From Paraburkholderia eburnea (GTDB taxonomy: Bacteria; Pseudomonadota; Gammaproteobacteria; Burkholderiales; Burkholderiaceae), in contig NZ_PQGA01000003.1 of NCBI RefSeq assembly GCF_002917095.1, forward strand, positions 490,431-554,430: a stretch of DNA of 64,000 nt, given 5' to 3'. Below the pieces are notes generated by a model that was not told the DNA's origin, made no database searches, and saw only the letters and a list, made by a program, of their open reading frames with translations. A program made the translations under genes and the position numbers. Within the stretch, counting starts at the first letter, position 1. Each line of letters begins with the position of its first letter. Shown here in pieces: positions 19,089 to 31,500 of the stretch.

Positions 19089-20365
19089 AAGCGCGCCTCG
19101 CCTTGATCGCTGGAAGCGTGGCTTTGGCGCTTAACGCCTGCGGGGGCGGCGGTGGTGGCTCGGCTGCGGGTGCGGCGGCGCCGGCCAGCACGCCGGTCGC
19201 CAGCGCACCTGCGGCTTCCGGCGCAAACCCGCCCATCGCGGCATCGGCTCCGTCGACCACGAGCAGCAGCGTGGCCCAGTCCACGACGCCGAATGTGCTG
19301 CCGATCACCGTCGCCTCGACGCCCACCTCGACCCGCAATATGTTGATGGCGAGCGTCACGGTCTGCGTGCCTGGCACGAGCACCTGCGCGACCGTGAACA
19401 ACGTGCAGGTCGATACCGGCTCGCAGGGGCTGCGCCTGCTTGCCTCGGCGTTGCCCGCGGGTTTCGCGCTGCCGGCCGTCCCCGCCGGCAGCGGCGCCGA
19501 TCCGGCCGGTTCGTGCGCCGCGTTCGGCTCCGGCTACACGTGGGGCGCGGTGCGCAGCGCCGACGTCAAGCTCGCGGGCGAAGTCGCCAGCGCGCTGCCG
19601 ATCCAGTTGATCGCCGACCCCTCGGTGCCGGTCACGCCGAGCGCCTGCACGAGTTTCGGCCTCGCGATGTTGAACAGCACGGTGTTGCGCTCGAACGGCA
19701 TTCTCGGCGTCGGACCGTTCGGCGCCGATTGCGGCGCGGCCTGCGTCAACGGGCCCAACAGTTCGTGGTACTACGCTTGCCCATCGGGCAACTGCACGCC
19801 AAGCACGCAGCCGCTCGCGCAGCAGGTCAGTAACCCGGTGGCGGCGTTCGCGACCGACAACAACGGCGTCGTCATCGACCTGCCCGCGATTTCCGACACA
19901 GGCCAAAGCAACGTGAGCGGCTCGCTTGTGTTCGGCATCGGCTCACAGGCGAACAATGCGCTGGGCAGCGCGACCGTGCTGCGCGGCAATTCGGTGACGG
20001 GCTTCGTGTCGACCACGACCTCGGACGGCACGGTCTATTCGCAGAGTTATATCGACAGCGGCTCGAACGGCTTTTTCTTCGCCAATACCACGCTCACGCG
20101 CTGCGGCGTGTGGTTTTGCCCGAGTTCGCCGCAAAGCCTTGGCGCGACGCTCAAGGGCGTGGACGGCGTCTCGGCGAGCGCGTCGCTGTCGGTGGCGAAT
20201 GCGACTTCGCTCTTCGCCACCGGCAACTGGGCCTTCAACAATCTCGCGGGATATAACGGCAGCGCGTTCGGCTGGGGGCTGCCGTTCTTCTTCGGACGGC
20301 GTGTGTACACGGCCATCCAGGCGCAGGCGACGCCCGCGGGCGCGGGGCCGTACTACGCGTTCTGA
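19085..20365 (+). CDS. DUF3443 lipoprotein with pepsin-like motifs
   Basis: 426 aa. A lipobox (LNAC, Cys near residue 18) and a Gly/Ala/Ser/Pro linker lead into the domain. Two aspartic-protease-like motifs are visible: VQVDTGSQGLRLL near residue 110 and SYIDSGSNGFFF near 325. Between them is GILGVGPFG followed by a GSLVFGIGS segment, in the order expected of a bilobal pepsin (DTGS, GILG, FGG, DSG). DUF3443 is formally uncharacterised; aspartic peptidase activity is my inference. Several Cys pairs (SACTSFG, CGAAC, CPSGNC) suggest disulfides. Translationally coupled to the DUF2844 gene. Confidence 0.8.
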   Translation: MKARLALIAGSVALALNACGGGGGGSAAGAAAPASTPVASAPAASGANPPIAASAPSTTSSSVAQSTTPNVLPITVASTPTSTRNMLMASVTVCVPGTSTCATVNNVQVDTGSQGLRLLASALPAGFALPAVPAGSGADPAGSCAAFGSGYTWGAVRSADVKLAGEVASALPIQLIADPSVPVTPSACTSFGLAMLNSTVLRSNGILGVGPFGADCGAACVNGPNSSWYYACPSGNCTPSTQPLAQQVSNPVAAFATDNNGVVIDLPAISDTGQSNVSGSLVFGIGSQANNALGSATVLRGNSVTGFVSTTTSDGTVYSQSYIDSGSNGFFFANTTLTRCGVWFCPSSPQSLGATLKGVDGVSASASLSVANATSLFATGNWAFNNLAGYNGSAFGWGLPFFFGRRVYTAIQAQATPAGAGPYYAF

Positions 20366-20371
20366 GGGCGC

Positions 20372-20953
20372 TTATTCGGCGTTTGCGTCCGAGGCGGGGG
20401 TGGTTTTCGCCAGCGCCGCGGGCGCGAGCCAATGGAACGAGGTGAGCGCGCCGCTGCGGTCGTAGAGACATTCGGCGGCGGTTTGCGGACGCGACGCCTT
20501 GTGCAGGCCGAGCTTTTCGGCGATGAACGCAACCGGCGTGGCGGGCTTGGGTTCGTTCGCTTTGGCTGCGGAGGCCACGGCCGCGGCGCTGGCCGCCGGG
20601 GCGCCCGCCGCGAACGATGCGTGCGGCTTGCCGGTCGTGTCAGACGTCGCCGATGCGGCCGTTGCAACCGATGCCGCGGATGCCGAAGAGGCAGCCGAAG
20701 CAGCAGCGGCGCCGGAAGCCGGCGCGCCTGCGACCGGCAGAATCCCGCGTTCGAGCTGCCCTTCGATCACGACGCGCTGGCCGCGATACGCGACCGCCGT
20801 GTGCGTCACGGAGAGATCGCCCAGCGACTCATGAGCGAGCCGGGCGCGCATCTCCTGTTCGCAGGCGCTGGGGTTCTGGTACTGCGCAACGCAGCCCGCG
20901 AGCAGGGTGGCGCCGGCTGCGAGGCCGACGAGACAGGCATTCCGTTTCTTCAT
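20372..20953 (-). CDS. Hypothetical Ala-rich lipoprotein
   Basis: 193 aa. Signal peptide ends with the lipobox LLAGC; the mature part begins VAQYQNPSACEQEMRARLAHE, followed by a short beta-rich core (DLSVTHTAVAYRGQRVVIEGQ), a low-complexity Ala/Ser segment of about 60 residues, and a C-terminal piece with ECLYDRSGALTSFHWLAPAAL. The start at 20953 is the one that begins the signal peptide; upstream in-frame codons run through a tandem repeat. Convergent with the DUF3443 gene (6-nt gap). Function unknown. Confidence 0.7.
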   Translation of the reverse strand: MKKRNACLVGLAAGATLLAGCVAQYQNPSACEQEMRARLAHESLGDLSVTHTAVAYRGQRVVIEGQLERGILPVAGAPASGAAAASAASSASAASVATAASATSDTTGKPHASFAAGAPAASAAAVASAAKANEPKPATPVAFIAEKLGLHKASRPQTAAECLYDRSGALTSFHWLAPAALAKTTPASDANAE

Positions 20954-20961
20954 CGCTCTTG

Positions 20962-20988
20962 TCGCTGTAATCGCTGTAATCGCTGTAA
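20962..20988. repeat. Three tandem copies of a 9-bp unit
   Basis: tcgctgtaa repeated three times without mismatch, with a partial fourth copy, just upstream of the minus-strand lipoprotein start at 20953. Such a microsatellite could vary in number between strains and alter leader spacing. Confidence 0.8.
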
Positions 20989-21083
20989 TCGCGCGGGGCG
21001 CGCGCCCCGGGTTCCCGGGCTTCGGCAATTGTAGCTTACGGGCCGCCCGGGGCCGTTTCACCGCGAGCCTGCTATCATCGCGG

Positions 21084-21099
21084 CTGTATATCCATACAG
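21084..21099 (+). promoter_or_regulatory. LexA (SOS) box
   Basis: CTGTATATCCATACAG fits the CTGT-N8-ACAG consensus exactly, with the AT-rich centre typical of E. coli-type LexA boxes also used in betaproteobacteria. It lies at the very start of the FAN1-type nuclease gene; the final G is the first base of its candidate GTG start. Binding would block transcription of the nuclease-helicase pair. Confidence 0.82.
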
Positions 21100-22910
21100 T
21101 GCCGCGCGTGCTCCCCGACCCTCCCGATCCGTTCTATTACCTCGCGAACTTCGAGCGCGCGCTCGGCTGGCTCGACGCCCGCTGCGCCGACCTGTTCGAC
21201 GCCGCCGGGCAGCGCCTCGTGCAAGGCTTCGGCACCCTGCCGCGCGCCTCGCGCGCGCTGTTCGTGCGGATGCTGATGCGCAAAGGGCCGCAGTTTCGCG
21301 CCAGCAAGCTCGACTATGCCGAGATCGGCTGCCCACGCGCGGCGGCGGCGCCGCTGATCGAGGCGGGCTGGCTCGACGGCGCGCCGGTACTCGAATTCGA
21401 CGCGCTCGCGGCGCTGGTCACGCGGGCGGAACTCCAGGCGCTCGCCGCGCGGCTCATGGCTGACGCCGACTTCGAAACTGCAAACCACGCGGCGGGATTC
21501 GACCCGCTGCGCGCACTCAACCTTCGCACCGCCACGCGCGCCGCGCTCCTGAACGCGCTTGACGCAACCGCCCCCTCGGCGCGTGGCTGGGACGCGTGGT
21601 TTCCGGCTTCGCCGGACACGGTGGTCGATTTCACCGCAGCGCCGCTATGCGAACGGCTGCGCCTGATGTTCTTCGGCAATCTGCGTCAGGACTGGTCCGA
21701 ATTCGTGCTCGCCGATCTGGGCGTGTACCGCTACGAACCGGTGCCGCTCGACGGCGCTTCGCGGGCATTCCAGCAGCGCGCGGACATCGACGCGTATCTG
21801 GCGTTGCGCGACTGCCGCGAAGCCTTCGATCTCGCGCCCGAGGACCAGCGTGCCGACGCCCTCGCCGCCGCGCTCGACACGCTCGATGCCCTCGCCGCGC
21901 ACACCCGCGCCAACGCCTGGCTGCATGCACGCCACGACCGCGTGCGCCATGCGGTGGGCCAGGCCGCCGAACGGCTGGGCGACGCGGTGCTCGCGATGCG
22001 CGCCTATCGGGAATGCGGCCACCCCGAGTCGCGCTACCGCCGCGTGCGCGTGCTGGAGCAGCTGGGCCGCCGCGACGACGCCTGCGCCCTCGCCCAGGCC
22101 ATCGCCGCCGCGCCCGCGAACGAGGAAGAAGCGCAGCGTGCGGCGCGCACACTCGGCCGTCTGACACGCAAGCGCGCGCAGGCGCAACCCGCGCAGACCG
22201 CGCAACCCACGCCAACGCACAGGCAGATCGAACTCACGCTCCCCGCCGCGCACACGCATCTGCGCGTGGAGGAAGCCGCGCGGCGCGCGCTCGCCAGTGC
22301 CGACGCGCCCGTGTTCTATGTCGAAAACACGCTGATTACCGGCCTCTTCGGCCTGCTGTGCTGGCCGGCGCTGTTCGCGCCGCTGCCGGGGGCGTTTTTC
22401 CATCCGTTCCAGCGCGGCCCCGCCGACCTGCACGCCGCCGATTTCGTCACGCGGCGCGGCGCGCTGTTCGACGCCTGCCTCGCCGAGCTTGAAACGGGCC
22501 GCTATCGCGCGACCATCGAGCAGCGTTTCGCCGATAAATACGGCACGCAGTCGCCCTTCGTCGCGTGGGCCGCCCTCGACGAGGCGTTGCTCACGCTGGC
22601 GCTCGACTGCCTTCCCGCCGCGCATCTGCGCCTGTGGTTCGAGCGCCTGTTGCGGGAACCCGCCGCGAACCGTTCGGGCCTGCCCGACCTCGTGCGCTTC
22701 TGGCCGCGCGAGCGCCGCTACGAATTGATCGAAGTAAAAGGCCCCGGCGACCGGCTGCAGGACAACCAGCGCCGCTGGCTGGCTTACTGCGCGGCGCACG
22801 ACATGCCCGTGACGGTGCTGCAGGCGCGCTGGGAAACGCACGAAACGCACGAAACGGCCGGAACAACCGAAGCAGCCGAAACAACCGAAACAGGCACGGC
22901 GACGCCATGA
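21099..22910 (+). CDS. FAN1-type VRR-NUC structure-specific nuclease
   Basis: 603 aa if the GTG at 21099 is used (GTG 21108 is an alternative; no ribosome site is visible). An N-terminal SAP-like/helical region (PDPFYYLANFERALGWLDAR), a TPR-like middle (ALDTLDALAAHTRANAWLHAR...) and a C-terminal VRR-NUC domain are seen. The nuclease motif is GLPDLVRF (near 525) followed by YELIEVKGPGDRLQDNQRRW (near 541), the PD-x(n)-ExK core. FAN1 enzymes incise at 5' flaps and help repair interstrand cross-links. The C-terminal tail is a Thr/Glu-rich low-complexity stretch. It overlaps the helicase gene by ATGA; an SOS box sits upstream. Confidence 0.85.
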   Translation: MPRVLPDPPDPFYYLANFERALGWLDARCADLFDAAGQRLVQGFGTLPRASRALFVRMLMRKGPQFRASKLDYAEIGCPRAAAAPLIEAGWLDGAPVLEFDALAALVTRAELQALAARLMADADFETANHAAGFDPLRALNLRTATRAALLNALDATAPSARGWDAWFPASPDTVVDFTAAPLCERLRLMFFGNLRQDWSEFVLADLGVYRYEPVPLDGASRAFQQRADIDAYLALRDCREAFDLAPEDQRADALAAALDTLDALAAHTRANAWLHARHDRVRHAVGQAAERLGDAVLAMRAYRECGHPESRYRRVRVLEQLGRRDDACALAQAIAAAPANEEEAQRAARTLGRLTRKRAQAQPAQTAQPTPTHRQIELTLPAAHTHLRVEEAARRALASADAPVFYVENTLITGLFGLLCWPALFAPLPGAFFHPFQRGPADLHAADFVTRRGALFDACLAELETGRYRATIEQRFADKYGTQSPFVAWAALDEALLTLALDCLPAAHLRLWFERLLREPAANRSGLPDLVRFWPRERRYELIEVKGPGDRLQDNQRRWLAYCAAHDMPVTVLQARWETHETHETAGTTEAAETTETGTATP

Positions 22911-25192
22911 CTTACACCGTCGCGGTCCGCACGCTCTGCGAGTTCACCGCCAAACGCGGCGATCTCGATCTGCGCTTCACGCCCTCGCCCGACGCGAGCG
23001 AAGGCCGGGCGGGCCATGCCGCCATCGCCGCGCGACGGCCTGCGGGCTACGAGACCGAGATCGCCTTGAGCGGCACGTTCGGCTCGCTCACGGTGCGCGG
23101 GCGCGCCGACGGCTACGACCCCGCGCGCCGGCGGCTGGAGGAATTCAAGACCTACCGCGGCGAGCTCGACGCCATGCGCGAAAACCAGCGCGCGCTGCAC
23201 TGGGCGCAACTACGCGTCTACGGCGCGCTGATGTGCGAAAAACTTGGCCTCGACACGCTCGAACTCGCGCTCGTGTATTACGAAATCGGCTCGGGGCGCG
23301 AGACCGCGCTCGTCGAGCAGGCCAGCGCCCAACCGCTGCGCGCCGATTTCGAAGCGCAATGCGCACGCTTTGTCGCGTGGGCCGAGCAGGAAAGCGCGCA
23401 CCGCACGGCGCGCGATACGGCGCTCGCCGCGCTGCGTCTGCCACATGCGAGCTTTCGCCACGGCCAGCGCGACCTTGCCGAAGCGGTCTGGCGCGCCGCC
23501 ACCCAGGGCCGCTGTCTGCTTGCCCAGGCGCCCACGGGCATCGGCAAAACCATCGGCACGCTGTTTCCGCAATTGAAGGCCTGCGCGCGCGGCGGCATCG
23601 ACAAGGTGCTGTTCCTGAGCGCGAAAAGCCCCGGGCGGCAACTGGCGCTCGACGCACTCGACACGCTCGCCATGGCGCACGCCAGGGACAAAAGCGACGG
23701 CGCGCCCTTGCCGCTGCGCGTGCTCGAACTCGTCGCGCGCGACAAGGCCTGCGAGCATCCCGAACTCGCGTGCCACGGCCAGTCCTGCCCGCTCGCGCGC
23801 GGCTTCTACGACCGCTTGCCCGCCGCGCGCGAGGCCGCGCTCGCGCGCGTCAATCTCAAGCGCGACACGCTGCGCGAAGTCGCGCGCGAGCACGCGGTCT
23901 GCCCGTATTACCTCGGCCAGGAACTCGCGAGCTGGAGCGACGTGATCGTGGGCGACTACAACTATTACTTCGACGTGAGCGCCATGCTGTTCATGCTCGG
24001 CGCGCGCAATCAGTGGCGCATGAGCCTGCTCGTCGACGAAGCCCACAACCTGCCCGAACGCGCCCGTGCGATGTATTCCGCCGAACTCGTGCAAACGCGC
24101 GCCGACGCCGTGCGGCGCGCCGCGAGTGCCCCGGTCAAGCGCGCCCTGACGCGGCTTGCGCGGCACTGGAATGCGCAAAACGCGCTCGCACCCGACGCGT
24201 GGCGCGCAAGCGATACGCTGCCCGATGGCCTCGTCGCCGCACTGGGCGATGTGATCGCCGCCATCGGCGACCAGCTTGCCGAAGCCGCGCTCGTGCGCGA
24301 CCCGGAACTCGAACGGTTCTATTTCGACGCGCTGCATTTCGTGCGGCTTGCGGAGCGATTCGACACGCAATCGATCTTCGACGTCACGCCGCTGCCCGCC
24401 TTCGGCTCCAACACAAAGCGCGCGCGTTCGACGCTTTGCATCCGCAATCTCGTGCCCGCCAACGCACTGCGCCCGCGCGTGGCCGCCGCGCATAGCGTGA
24501 CGCTTTTTTCGGCCACGCTCGCGCCCGCCCGCTTTTACACCGATATGCTCGGGCTGCCCGCAAACACGGTGCAAGTGGAGATCGACACGCCGTTTCGCGC
24601 GGAACAACTCGACGTGCGGATCGCGCGCGATATCTCGACGCGTTACAAGGATCGTGCGCGTTCGCTCGACACGCTCGTCGAACGTATCGCGCGCCAATAT
24701 GCCGCGCGGCCCGGCAACTATCTGTGTTTCTTCAGCAGCTACGACTATCTGCAGCAGGCCGCCGCTGTGTTCGTCGCGCGCCACCCGCACATCGACACCT
24801 GGATGCAGTCGCGCACGATGGACGAAGCGCAGCAACAGGGCTTCGTTGCGCGCTTTGTGGAGGGTGGCGCTGGAATTGGCTTTGCCGTGCTGGGCGGCGC
24901 GTTTGGCGAAGGCATCGATCTGCCGGGCACGCGTCTGATCGGCACCTTCATCGCGACGCTGGGCATGCCGCAGGTCAATCCCGTCAACGAGGCAATGCGC
25001 GAGCGCATGGATACGCTTTACGGCGCGGGCTTCGACTACACCTATCTGATTCCCGGCCTGCGCAAGGTCGTGCAGGCCGCAGGCCGCGTGATCCGCAGCG
25101 AGGAAGACCGCGGCGTGGTGCATCTGCTTGACGACCGCTTCGCGCGGCCCGACGTGCGCGCGCTGCTGCCCGCCTGGTGGGAGATCGCGTGA
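22907..25192 (+). CDS. DinG/XPD-type Fe-S helicase with N-terminal PD-(D/E)XK-like domain
   Basis: 761 aa. The N-terminal 180 residues look like a RecB/Cas4-type PD-(D/E)XK fold (GRADGYDPARRRLEEFKTYR, then NQRALHWAQLRVYGALM). The superfamily 2 helicase core follows: Walker A APTGIGKT (near 208), DEAH box LLVDEAHN (near 375), and motif VI QAAGRVIRSEEDRG (near 723). Between motifs I and II are four cysteines (ACEHPELACHGQSC near 281-295 and VCPYYLG near 331), as in the [4Fe-4S] domain of XPD/DinG. It is co-translated with the FAN1-type nuclease, so both probably act in SOS-induced DNA cross-link repair. Confidence 0.87.
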   Translation: MTYTVAVRTLCEFTAKRGDLDLRFTPSPDASEGRAGHAAIAARRPAGYETEIALSGTFGSLTVRGRADGYDPARRRLEEFKTYRGELDAMRENQRALHWAQLRVYGALMCEKLGLDTLELALVYYEIGSGRETALVEQASAQPLRADFEAQCARFVAWAEQESAHRTARDTALAALRLPHASFRHGQRDLAEAVWRAATQGRCLLAQAPTGIGKTIGTLFPQLKACARGGIDKVLFLSAKSPGRQLALDALDTLAMAHARDKSDGAPLPLRVLELVARDKACEHPELACHGQSCPLARGFYDRLPAAREAALARVNLKRDTLREVAREHAVCPYYLGQELASWSDVIVGDYNYYFDVSAMLFMLGARNQWRMSLLVDEAHNLPERARAMYSAELVQTRADAVRRAASAPVKRALTRLARHWNAQNALAPDAWRASDTLPDGLVAALGDVIAAIGDQLAEAALVRDPELERFYFDALHFVRLAERFDTQSIFDVTPLPAFGSNTKRARSTLCIRNLVPANALRPRVAAAHSVTLFSATLAPARFYTDMLGLPANTVQVEIDTPFRAEQLDVRIARDISTRYKDRARSLDTLVERIARQYAARPGNYLCFFSSYDYLQQAAAVFVARHPHIDTWMQSRTMDEAQQQGFVARFVEGGAGIGFAVLGGAFGEGIDLPGTRLIGTFIATLGMPQVNPVNEAMRERMDTLYGAGFDYTYLIPGLRKVVQAAGRVIRSEEDRGVVHLLDDRFARPDVRALLPAWWEIA

Positions 25193-25276
25193 CGCACCAT
25201 TGATACGGATTCCCTATCAATTGCGATACAGCAAGCGCAGCGCCAACAACGGCGCCGCGCTTTCCTCAAAAGCCCA

Positions 25277-28126
<2,850 letters not shown>

Positions 28127-28620
28127 GGTCGACTCGTCTCCAGTTCGGTGCCGCTTTGCGGCATGCGGGGCATGCGCGTAGAGTGGCGCGGCGCATCGCG
28201 GGATGCGCCGGAAATGTGACAGGCGGCAGCGCGTCGCACAGATGCAAGCCCATTGAGGCCTGACGAAACGACTACGCAGATTGCGCGAAACGTGCGGCGC
28301 CGCAGCGGGCAGTAGAGGCGCCGGTGGCATGACGCGAAGACATTGCAGCGCACGGCACCGGCGACACACGACGGAGCGATTGTGGCAGGAATCCGAACAT
28401 CACGTACCCAGCGTGCAAAGCATCGGCGGGTGCGGAGAATGCGCGTGCGAAGTGTCAAGAAAGCGGGCGGGATCTGGCATCCCGCCCGGAAGGCGCGCCT
28501 GGCATTGCACCGGGCTCAGCGCGAAGAGAACAACTGAAAAAAACCTGTATTGATGGACTCGTCCACGTCGTACGAATGTCGCGAGGTTTGCAATCCTCGG
28601 CGCTCGGCCGAGGGAAAGCA
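28127..28620. other. Intergenic region clpG-like / xylH
   Basis: 494 nt without a supported gene. Contains a perfect 10-bp hairpin cgggcgggat/atcccgcccg (28464-28488) and a 7-bp hairpin cctcggc/gccgagg (28595-28613), the second just downstream of the xylH stop. Neither has a T tract; they may be weak terminators or mRNA 3'-end structures for the xyl operon. Confidence 0.45.
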
Positions 28621-29820
28621 TCAGCGCCGGTTCGACCCCGACACCACGTCGATCCACACAGCCAGCACGAGAATCCCGCCCTTCACGATCATCTGCCAAT
28701 AGGCGTCGACGTCGAGCATCGACATGCCGTTGTCGAGACTCGCCATCACGAGCGCGCCAATCAGCGCGCCATACACCGTGCCCGAACCGCCTCGCATCGA
28801 CGTGCCGCCGATGAAGCACGCCGCGATCGCGTCGAGCTCGCCCATCGTGCCCGCTGAAGGCGAACCGGCCGCGAGCCGCGCGGTATTCACCATGCCCGCC
28901 ACGGCGCACATCAAGCCCATCAGCGCGAAGATCGCCAGCTTCACGCGGTTCGTGTTGACACCCGAAAGACGCGTCGCTTCCAGGTTCGAGCCGACCGCGT
29001 AGATGCGTCGGCCAAACACCGTTTGCGTCGCGATCCACGTAAAGATGCCGAGCAGTGCGAGCAACAGCAGCACAGGCACGGGAATGCCGCCATAGCTGTC
29101 GAGCATCAGCACGAAGGCCAGCAGGATCGCACCCGCGCCGACGATCTTCACCACGTCCTGCCAGAGCGGCACGACACTCAACTGATAGCGCCGGCGGTTC
29201 GCTCTCTGGCGCACCGTGAGCAACGCAAGCAGCACGAAGAGCGCGAAGGCCAGCACATCACCCGCAATGCGCGGCAAATAGCCCTGCCCGATAAAAACAA
29301 AGGAATCCGAAACAGGTGCGATGGTCGATCCGCCCGTGATGCCGAGCAGTACGCCGCGAAACGCCAGCATCCCGCCCAGCCCGACGATGAACGACGGCAC
29401 GCGCCGATAGGTGGACCACCAGCCGTTGAACATCCCGACCAGCACGCCGAGCGCCAGCACGACGGGCACCGTCACGCCGATCGGCCAATGGCGGTTCACG
29501 TCGAGGATCGCCGCCACGCCGCCGAGCAGGCCGAGCAGCGAACCCACCGATAGATCGATTTCGCCCGCAATGATGACGAACACCATGCCGCACGCGAGCA
29601 TGCCGGTGATCGACATCTGCCGCAGCAGGTTCGAGACATTGCGCGGCGTCACGAACGCGCCATGGGTGAGCACCGAGAAGAACACCCAGATCGCGGCTAC
29701 GGCCAGCAACAGGGCGAGAATCTTGTAGCGTGCGAACAGTTGCTGGAAACGCAGGCCGAAGCCTTTGCCGCCGGCCATCTGATCTTCGCGCGCGCCTTGA
29801 GTCGTGACGTCGGGGGTCAT
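28621..29820 (-). CDS. xylH: Xylose ABC transporter permease XylH
   Basis: 399 aa, about ten membrane helices. The AraH/RbsC family signature is clear ([35 protein letters not shown], ...[19 protein letters not shown]). Overlaps xylG by ATGA (29817-29820). Last gene of the xylA-B-F-G-H operon. A long overlapping frame upstream belongs to xylG and is not part of this gene. Confidence 0.92.
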   Translation of the reverse strand: MTPDVTTQGAREDQMAGGKGFGLRFQQLFARYKILALLLAVAAIWVFFSVLTHGAFVTPRNVSNLLRQMSITGMLACGMVFVIIAGEIDLSVGSLLGLLGGVAAILDVNRHWPIGVTVPVVLALGVLVGMFNGWWSTYRRVPSFIVGLGGMLAFRGVLLGITGGSTIAPVSDSFVFIGQGYLPRIAGDVLAFALFVLLALLTVRQRANRRRYQLSVVPLWQDVVKIVGAGAILLAFVLMLDSYGGIPVPVLLLLALLGIFTWIATQTVFGRRIYAVGSNLEATRLSGVNTNRVKLAIFALMGLMCAVAGMVNTARLAAGSPSAGTMGELDAIAACFIGGTSMRGGSGTVYGALIGALVMASLDNGMSMLDVDAYWQMIVKGGILVLAVWIDVVSGSNRR

Positions 29821-31370
29821 GCTGCACTCGCTGAAAGAGGTTGGGCGCGCGCGCTCTGGATCGCGGCGCCAAGAATGTGTTCCTGGGTGAGACCGTCGTT
29901 GACGAAATCGCCACGCACCTCGCCCTCGCCGATCACGAGCACGCGATCGCTGATGCCAAGCACTTCCGGCAATTCGGACGACACCATCACGATCGCCACG
30001 CCGCGCTTCGCGAGCTGGAACACGAGCTTGTAGATTTCGTATTTCGCGCCGACATCGACGCCGCGCGTGGGCTCGTCGAGAATCAGCACTTTGGGTTCGG
30101 TGAGCAGCATCTTGGTCAGCACGGCCTTCTGCTGGTTGCCGCCCGACAGGCTCGCGATCGACAACATGGGGTTGGCCGCACGCACCGAAAGACGCTGCAT
30201 TTCCGTGCGAATCGTGTCGAGTTCCGCAGCCGTGTCGATACGGCCGTGTTTCGAGAATCGCTCCAGCACGGACAGCGTGATGTTGTGCCCCACGCCCAGT
30301 TGCGGCACGATGCCGTGGCGCTTGCGGTCCTCGGGCACCATCGCGATTCCCGCACGAATCGCATCGAGCGGCGCGCGAATCTTCAAGGGCTTGCCTTCGA
30401 GCAGCACCGTCGCCGAGCAATTGCCCTCGTAGGCGCCGAAGATCGCCTGCATCGTTTCCGTGCGCCCCGCGCCCACCAGTCCGGCCACGCCGAGAATCTC
30501 GCCGCGCCGCACCGCGAACGACACATCGTTCACGCGCTTGCGGCGCGGATTCGTCACGTCGTGGCACGTCACGTTGCGCGCTTCGAACACCACCTCGCCG
30601 ATCTCGTGCGGTTCGCGCGGAAACAGGTTTTTGATCTCGCGCCCCACCATCATCGCGATGATGCGATCGGTGGTCAGCGTGGCCATCGGTTCGGTCGCTA
30701 CGTGGCGGCCGTCGCGGATCACGCTGACGGTGTCGCACACGGCCTCGACCTCGTCGAGCTTGTGCGAGATATAGACGCACGCCACGCCGCGCCGCTTCAG
30801 GTCGCGCACGATGTCGAGCAGGATTTTCGTCTCCGCCGCCGTGAGCGACGACGAAGGCTCGTCGAGAATCAGCAGTTTCGCGCGCTTGTTGAGCGCCTTG
30901 GCGATCTCGATCAGTTGCTGGTGGCCGCCGCCGTAGTTCATCACCGGCTGCGCGACATTGATCGCATCGATATTGAGCTCACGCAGCAGTTCAGCGGCGC
31001 GCTGGTACATGGCCGCGTAATTCATGCGCCCGCCCGGCAGCGTGATTTCGTTGCCTAGGAAGATGTTCTCCGCCACGGAAAGCTCGGGCACCAGCATCAG
31101 TTCCTGATGGATGATGACGATGCCCGCGCGCTCCGTGTCGCGCACGCTTTGCGCTTCGAGCGGCGCGCCTTCCCAGCGGATCTCGCCGCTCCATGTGCCG
31201 TGAGGATAGACACCGGAGAGCACCTTCATCAGCGTGGATTTGCCCGCGCCGTTCTCGCCGCACAGCCCCACGCATTCGCCGGGCCGCACGGTGAGATCGA
31301 TGCCGTCGAGCGCCTTGACGCCCGCGAAGGATTTGACGATGCCGCGCATCGTCAGCAAGGGTTCGGTCAT
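29817..31370 (-). CDS. xylG: Xylose ABC transporter ATP-binding protein XylG
   Basis: 517 aa, two fused ATPase domains as in RbsA/XylG/AraG. First domain: Walker A GENGAGKS (38-45), Walker [12 protein letters not shown]; second domain: [14 protein letters not shown] in place of a canonical Walker A, signature [15 protein letters not shown], Walker [13 protein letters not shown]. The start at 31370 follows the conserved N terminus; an upstream extension of 30 codons is not conserved in style. It lies 130 nt after xylF. Confidence 0.92.
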   Translation of the reverse strand: MTEPLLTMRGIVKSFAGVKALDGIDLTVRPGECVGLCGENGAGKSTLMKVLSGVYPHGTWSGEIRWEGAPLEAQSVRDTERAGIVIIHQELMLVPELSVAENIFLGNEITLPGGRMNYAAMYQRAAELLRELNIDAINVAQPVMNYGGGHQQLIEIAKALNKRAKLLILDEPSSSLTAAETKILLDIVRDLKRRGVACVYISHKLDEVEAVCDTVSVIRDGRHVATEPMATLTTDRIIAMMVGREIKNLFPREPHEIGEVVFEARNVTCHDVTNPRRKRVNDVSFAVRRGEILGVAGLVGAGRTETMQAIFGAYEGNCSATVLLEGKPLKIRAPLDAIRAGIAMVPEDRKRHGIVPQLGVGHNITLSVLERFSKHGRIDTAAELDTIRTEMQRLSVRAANPMLSIASLSGGNQQKAVLTKMLLTEPKVLILDEPTRGVDVGAKYEIYKLVFQLAKRGVAIVMVSSELPEVLGISDRVLVIGEGEVRGDFVNDGLTQEHILGAAIQSARAQPLSASAA

Positions 31371-31500
31371 ACGCTTTTCAGCCCGCTTGATTTGCTGCTT
31401 CGTTCGCTGCTTTGCATCGCTGCCTTGCATCGCATCGTCCCGCGCGCGTGATCGGCTCACGCACGCGGAACGCCGGGTTGCTAGACCTGTTGCGCCTGGA

